A DNA stretch of 64,000 bases from Mycobacterium sp. IDR2000157661 (GTDB lineage Bacteria; Actinomycetota; Actinomycetes; Mycobacteriales; Mycobacteriaceae): the NCBI RefSeq assembly GCF_022317005.1, contig NZ_CP081006.1:4588001-4652000 (forward strand). Reading direction: 5' to 3'. Shown one piece after another: positions 61,526 through 64,000 of this stretch. The notes under the pieces were generated by a model. The model worked only from the letters and a program-made list of their open reading frames with translations, did not search any database and had not been told where the DNA came from. Numbering within the stretch: position 1 is the first letter of the stretch; each line of letters opens with the position of its first letter. A program made the translations under genes and the position numbers.

Positions 61526-62271
61526 GCGCCCGCTCCCTCCTGTGCGTATGCGGTTGCAGCCTCGACGACGGCGGCGAACAGCCGCAGATCGTCGAGGCGC
61601 TCCTCGGGATGCCACTGCACGGCCAGCACCCACTGTTCTGGGTGCGTTTGCGGGTCGATCTCGACGGCCTCGATGACGCCGTCGTCGTCGCGCGCGCTGA
61701 CGATCAGCCCGTCACCGAGCGTGTCGATGGCTTGATGGTGATAGCACTGGGCGTCCGACGATTCGCCGATCAGTCCGGCCAGCCGGGTGCCCGCGACGGT
61801 GCGCACCGTCGACGTGGTGAACATCGCGTTGCCCTGCTGGTGCCGGGTGTGGCCGAGAACGTCGGGCAGGTGTTGGTGCAACGTGCCGCCAAGCGCGACG
61901 TTGAGCACCTGCGCACCACGGCAGATGCCCAACACCGGCATGTGACGCCGTAACGCGCCGCGCACCAGCGCGAACTCCAAGGCGTCGCGGCGGCGGTTGT
62001 CCTCGGTCGCCTCGTCGGTCGCCGGGTGCGGGTCCTGGCCGTAGCCGGCGGGCACGACGTCGCGCCCGCCGGTGATGACCAGCCCGTCGATGCCGTCGAG
62101 GATCCGCTCGGCGACGACGTCGTCGACCGGCTGCGGCGGCAGCAGCACCGAGATGCCGCCGGCCAGCTCGACGCCCTCCAAGTAGATCGCGGGCAGGAAG
62201 CTCGCCCGCACGTCCCACACTCCGGTCTGGGCCTGCTGCAGATAGGTCGTCAGCCCGATGACGGGCCGCAC
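61522..62271 (-). CDS. Class I glutamine amidotransferase-type gamma-glutamyl hydrolase (PuuD-like, Rv2859c-like)
   Basis: 249 residues from GTG 62271 (MRPVIGLTTYLQQ); TTG 62286 inside glnA4 is an alternative. Catalytic Cys117 in VLGICRGAQVLN and His221/Glu223 in VQWHPEE. The family includes PuuD, which hydrolyses gamma-glutamyl-GABA. Starts 1 nt after the glnA4 stop. M. tuberculosis Rv2859c has a repeat-containing N-terminal extension that is absent here. Confidence 0.9.
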   Translation of the reverse strand: MRPVIGLTTYLQQAQTGVWDVRASFLPAIYLEGVELAGGISVLLPPQPVDDVVAERILDGIDGLVITGGRDVVPAGYGQDPHPATDEATEDNRRRDALEFALVRGALRRHMPVLGICRGAQVLNVALGGTLHQHLPDVLGHTRHQQGNAMFTTSTVRTVAGTRLAGLIGESSDAQCYHHQAIDTLGDGLIVSARDDDGVIEAVEIDPQTHPEQWVLAVQWHPEERLDDLRLFAAVVEAATAYAQEGAGA

Positions 62272-62272
62272 C

Positions 62273-63640
62273 CTAGAGCCGCTCAAAGCCACGAGTCCTC
62301 TCCCAGTCGGTGACCGCCGAATTGAACGCGGCCAGTTCGACGCGGACGTTGTTGAGGTAGTGCTCGACGACGTCCTCGCCGAACGCCGCACGCGCCACCT
62401 CCGACTGTTCGAACAGCTTCGCGGCCTCGGCCAGCGTCGTCGGAAGCCGTTCGGCGCCACTGGTATAGGCGTTGCCTTCCATGGGCTCGGGCAGGTCTAA
62501 CTCCTCGTCGATGCCGTGCAGCCCGCCCGCGATCAACGCCGCCACGGCCAGGTACTGGTTGACGTCGCCGCCGGGCGCCCGGCATTCCATCCGCATGCCG
62601 TGGCCGTGGCCGACAACGCGCAGCGCGCAGGTGCGGTTGTCCATCCCCCAGGCGATCGCCGTCGGCGCGAAGCTGCCGTCGACGAACCGCTTGTAGGAGT
62701 TGATGTTCGGCGCGTAGAACAGGGTCATCTCGCGCAGCGTCGCCAGTTGGCCGGCGACGAAGCTGCGGAACATCGGCGACATGCCGAGCGGATCGTCGGC
62801 ATCAGCGAACACAGCCGAACCATCCTCACCGCGCAGCGAGATGTGGATGTGGCAGCTGTTGCCCTCGCGCTCATCGAATTTCGCCATGAAGGTCAGGCTT
62901 TTGCCGTGCTGGTCGGCGATCTCCTTGGCGCCGTTGCGGTAGATGGTGTGGTTGTCGCAGGTGATGCGCGCATGGTCGTAGCGGAACGCGATCTCCTGCT
63001 GGCCGAGATTGCACTCGCCCTTGACCCCTTCGCAGTACATGCCCGCCCCGGCCATGCCCAACCGGATGTCGCGCAGCAGCGGTTCCATGCGCGTCCCGGC
63101 GTGTATCGCGTAGTCGACGTTGTAATCGCTGGCCGGCGTCATGCCCCGGTAACCCTTTGCCCAGGCCTCGCGGAAGCCGTCGTCGAAGACCATGAACTCG
63201 AGCTCGGTGCCGACGTAGGGCACCAGCCCGCGTTCGGCCAGCCGGTCGATCTGACGGTTCAGGATGCTGCGCGGCGCCTGCCGGACCGGGTCGCCGTTCG
63301 TCCAGGACAGGTCGGCCATCACCAGCGCCGTGCCCGGCAGCCACGGCAGCAGCCGCAGCGTCGAGAAGTCCGGGGTCATCACCATGTCGCCGTAGCCGGT
63401 CTCCCAGCTGGAGATCGAGTATCCGTCGACGGTGTTCATGTCCACGTCGACGGCGAGCAGGTAGTTACAGCACTCCGCGCCGTGCTCGGCGACGTCGTCC
63501 ACGAACAGCCGGGCCGCGACCCGCTTGCCGGTCAGCCTGCCCTGCATATCGCAGAACGCGACGATCACCGTGTCGACGTCGCCTGCGGCCACCATGCGTT
63601 CGAGATCGGCCTGCGACACCATGCCCGTTTCGGTGTTCAT
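62273..63640 (-). CDS. glnA4: Glutamine synthetase-like gamma-glutamyl ligase GlnA4
   Basis: 455 residues. GS catalytic core: GTELEFMVFDDG (metal-binding Glu), SCHIHISLRGED, NSYKRFVDGSFAPTAIAWG and CRAPGGDVNQYLAVAALIAG. GlnA4-type proteins are GS paralogues; the Streptomyces coelicolor GlnA4 was shown to glutamylate ethanolamine, and PuuA-type relatives act on putrescine. The cluster partners (hydrolase, dehydrogenases) fit such a role rather than ammonia assimilation. First gene of its transcript, divergent from the permease. Confidence 0.94.
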   Translation of the reverse strand: MNTETGMVSQADLERMVAAGDVDTVIVAFCDMQGRLTGKRVAARLFVDDVAEHGAECCNYLLAVDVDMNTVDGYSISSWETGYGDMVMTPDFSTLRLLPWLPGTALVMADLSWTNGDPVRQAPRSILNRQIDRLAERGLVPYVGTELEFMVFDDGFREAWAKGYRGMTPASDYNVDYAIHAGTRMEPLLRDIRLGMAGAGMYCEGVKGECNLGQQEIAFRYDHARITCDNHTIYRNGAKEIADQHGKSLTFMAKFDEREGNSCHIHISLRGEDGSAVFADADDPLGMSPMFRSFVAGQLATLREMTLFYAPNINSYKRFVDGSFAPTAIAWGMDNRTCALRVVGHGHGMRMECRAPGGDVNQYLAVAALIAGGLHGIDEELDLPEPMEGNAYTSGAERLPTTLAEAAKLFEQSEVARAAFGEDVVEHYLNNVRVELAAFNSAVTDWERTRGFERL

Positions 63641-63760
63641 TTGCTGGTCCTTCTCGATGTCGGGGACGAGTGCGCGAGACGACGCGAGAGTGACGAATAG
63701 TCAACCATTGCAGCCTCTCCGGTCCGGCGTTCGCCCAAGTGTTTTACCCAATCGTCACTC

Positions 63761-63786
63761 CCAAAGGTAGGACATCAGACCTTTGG
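63761..63786. promoter_or_regulatory. 8+8 bp palindrome in the glnA4/permease divergent promoter region
   Basis: CCAAAGGT (63761-63768) and ACCTTTGG (63779-63786) are perfect complements spaced by 10 nt. It lies in the 195-nt intergenic region between glnA4 and the permease gene, 120 nt from the glnA4 start and 50 nt from the permease start. A good candidate binding site for the cluster's GntR protein. A TATTCT (TANNNT-type) -10 follows at about 63794-63799 for the permease. Confidence 0.6.
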
Positions 63787-63835
63787 CCAGTTTATTCTCC
63801 GAATGCCGCATTTCCGCGAGAAGGAGCGAACGCCA

Positions 63836-64000
63836 TGGCCGACGACAAAGCCCGCGAGAAGGCTCCCGACAAGGCGCAGGAGAACAGGAAGTCCTCAGGA
63901 GGGGTCACCTACCGGCAAGCCGGCGCGGAGTACTTCGAACAGCGCAAGCTGCTGCGCACGGCAGGATTCTGGGGGCTGTGGGGTATCGGCGTCGCGGCGG
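63836..64000 (+). CDS. APC-family permease (ethanolamine-permease-like), C-terminus cut by window end
   Basis: The first 55 residues are visible from ATG 63836 with a GGAG RBS about 10 nt upstream. A charged N-terminus (MADDKAREKAPDKAQE) is followed by GVTYRQAGAEYFEQRKLL and the first membrane segment RTAGFWGLWGIGVAA. The YFEQRKLxRTAGFWGLWG pattern is typical of the ethanolamine permease branch of APC transporters. It is divergent from glnA4, so transporter and ligase are likely co-regulated. Only the beginning is seen, so the family call is moderate. Confidence 0.8.

Overview
The window is high-GC actinobacterial DNA from a Mycobacterium, most probably a rapid grower (Mycolicibacterium type). 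Gene order largely follows the M. tuberculosis stretch from about Rv2762c to Rv2860c (dfrA-thyA, dapB, ald, pepR-gpsI-rpsO-ribF, truB-pptT, rimP-nusA-ylxR-infB-rbfA-nrnA-dinF, proS-efpA-cysG-cobB-cobO, mqo, mtr, glnA4). The M. tuberculosis parallels are from memory, not from a search. GTG/TTG starts and 4-nt stop/start overlaps are frequent. No rRNA, tRNA, CRISPR array, insertion sequence or prophage was seen.

Layout. 1-6 kb: a DNA glycosylase-like gene (cut by the edge), dfrA-thyA, a dienelactone hydrolase, a CitE-like lyase, small membrane/flavodoxin genes and dapB. 6-10 kb: an SOS-box-preceded 13E12-type HNH gene, an epimerase-like gene, and the divergent pair aldR/ald (ald is frameshifted as sequenced). 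10-19 kb: pepR, gpsI, rpsO, ribF, mntR, truB, pptT and a phosphoesterase. 19-26 kb is accessory: a DUF3558-like secreted protein, an unknown gene coupled to a sulfotransferase, a TetR gene with an obvious palindromic operator, a CocE-type hydrolase, a decayed DUF1802 gene, DUF2277 and an enoyl-CoA hydratase. 26-34 kb: the transcription/translation operon rimP-nusA-ylxR-infB-rbfA-nrnA-dinF. 34-46 kb: proS, two tandem EfpA-type exporters, the siroheme/cobalamin genes cysG, cobB, cobO, a chelatase-like gene, a GNAT gene and mqo. 47-53 kb: a lipase-like hydrolase, mycothione reductase, and a CbiMNQO cobalt importer where M. tuberculosis has nicT. 53-58.6 kb: a methyltransferase, a secreted PGRS-like protein without a PE domain, a large SARP-type regulator, an ArsR regulator and a small secreted protein. 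58.6-64 kb: a GntR regulator, SDR, aldehyde dehydrogenase, class I glutamine amidotransferase-type hydrolase and glnA4, divergent from an APC permease cut by the window end.

The most interesting system is the last one. A GS-like gamma-glutamyl ligase, an SDR dehydrogenase, an aldehyde dehydrogenase, a gamma-glutamyl hydrolase, a GntR regulator and an ethanolamine-permease-like transporter form a plausible route for using an amino alcohol (ethanolamine) through gamma-glutamylated intermediates. An 8+8 bp palindrome lies in the divergent promoter region.

Other structure: three copies of a 62-bp inverted-repeat element (one at 25.76 kb, two head-to-head at 42.36-42.49 kb), and MIRU-like tandem mini-ORF repeats at two operon junctions (dapB and cobB). 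Four genes (ald, DUF1802, infB, a small secreted protein) need a one-base correction in or near G/C runs. Because infB is essential, at least that one is probably a sequence error, so the other breaks should be read with caution.
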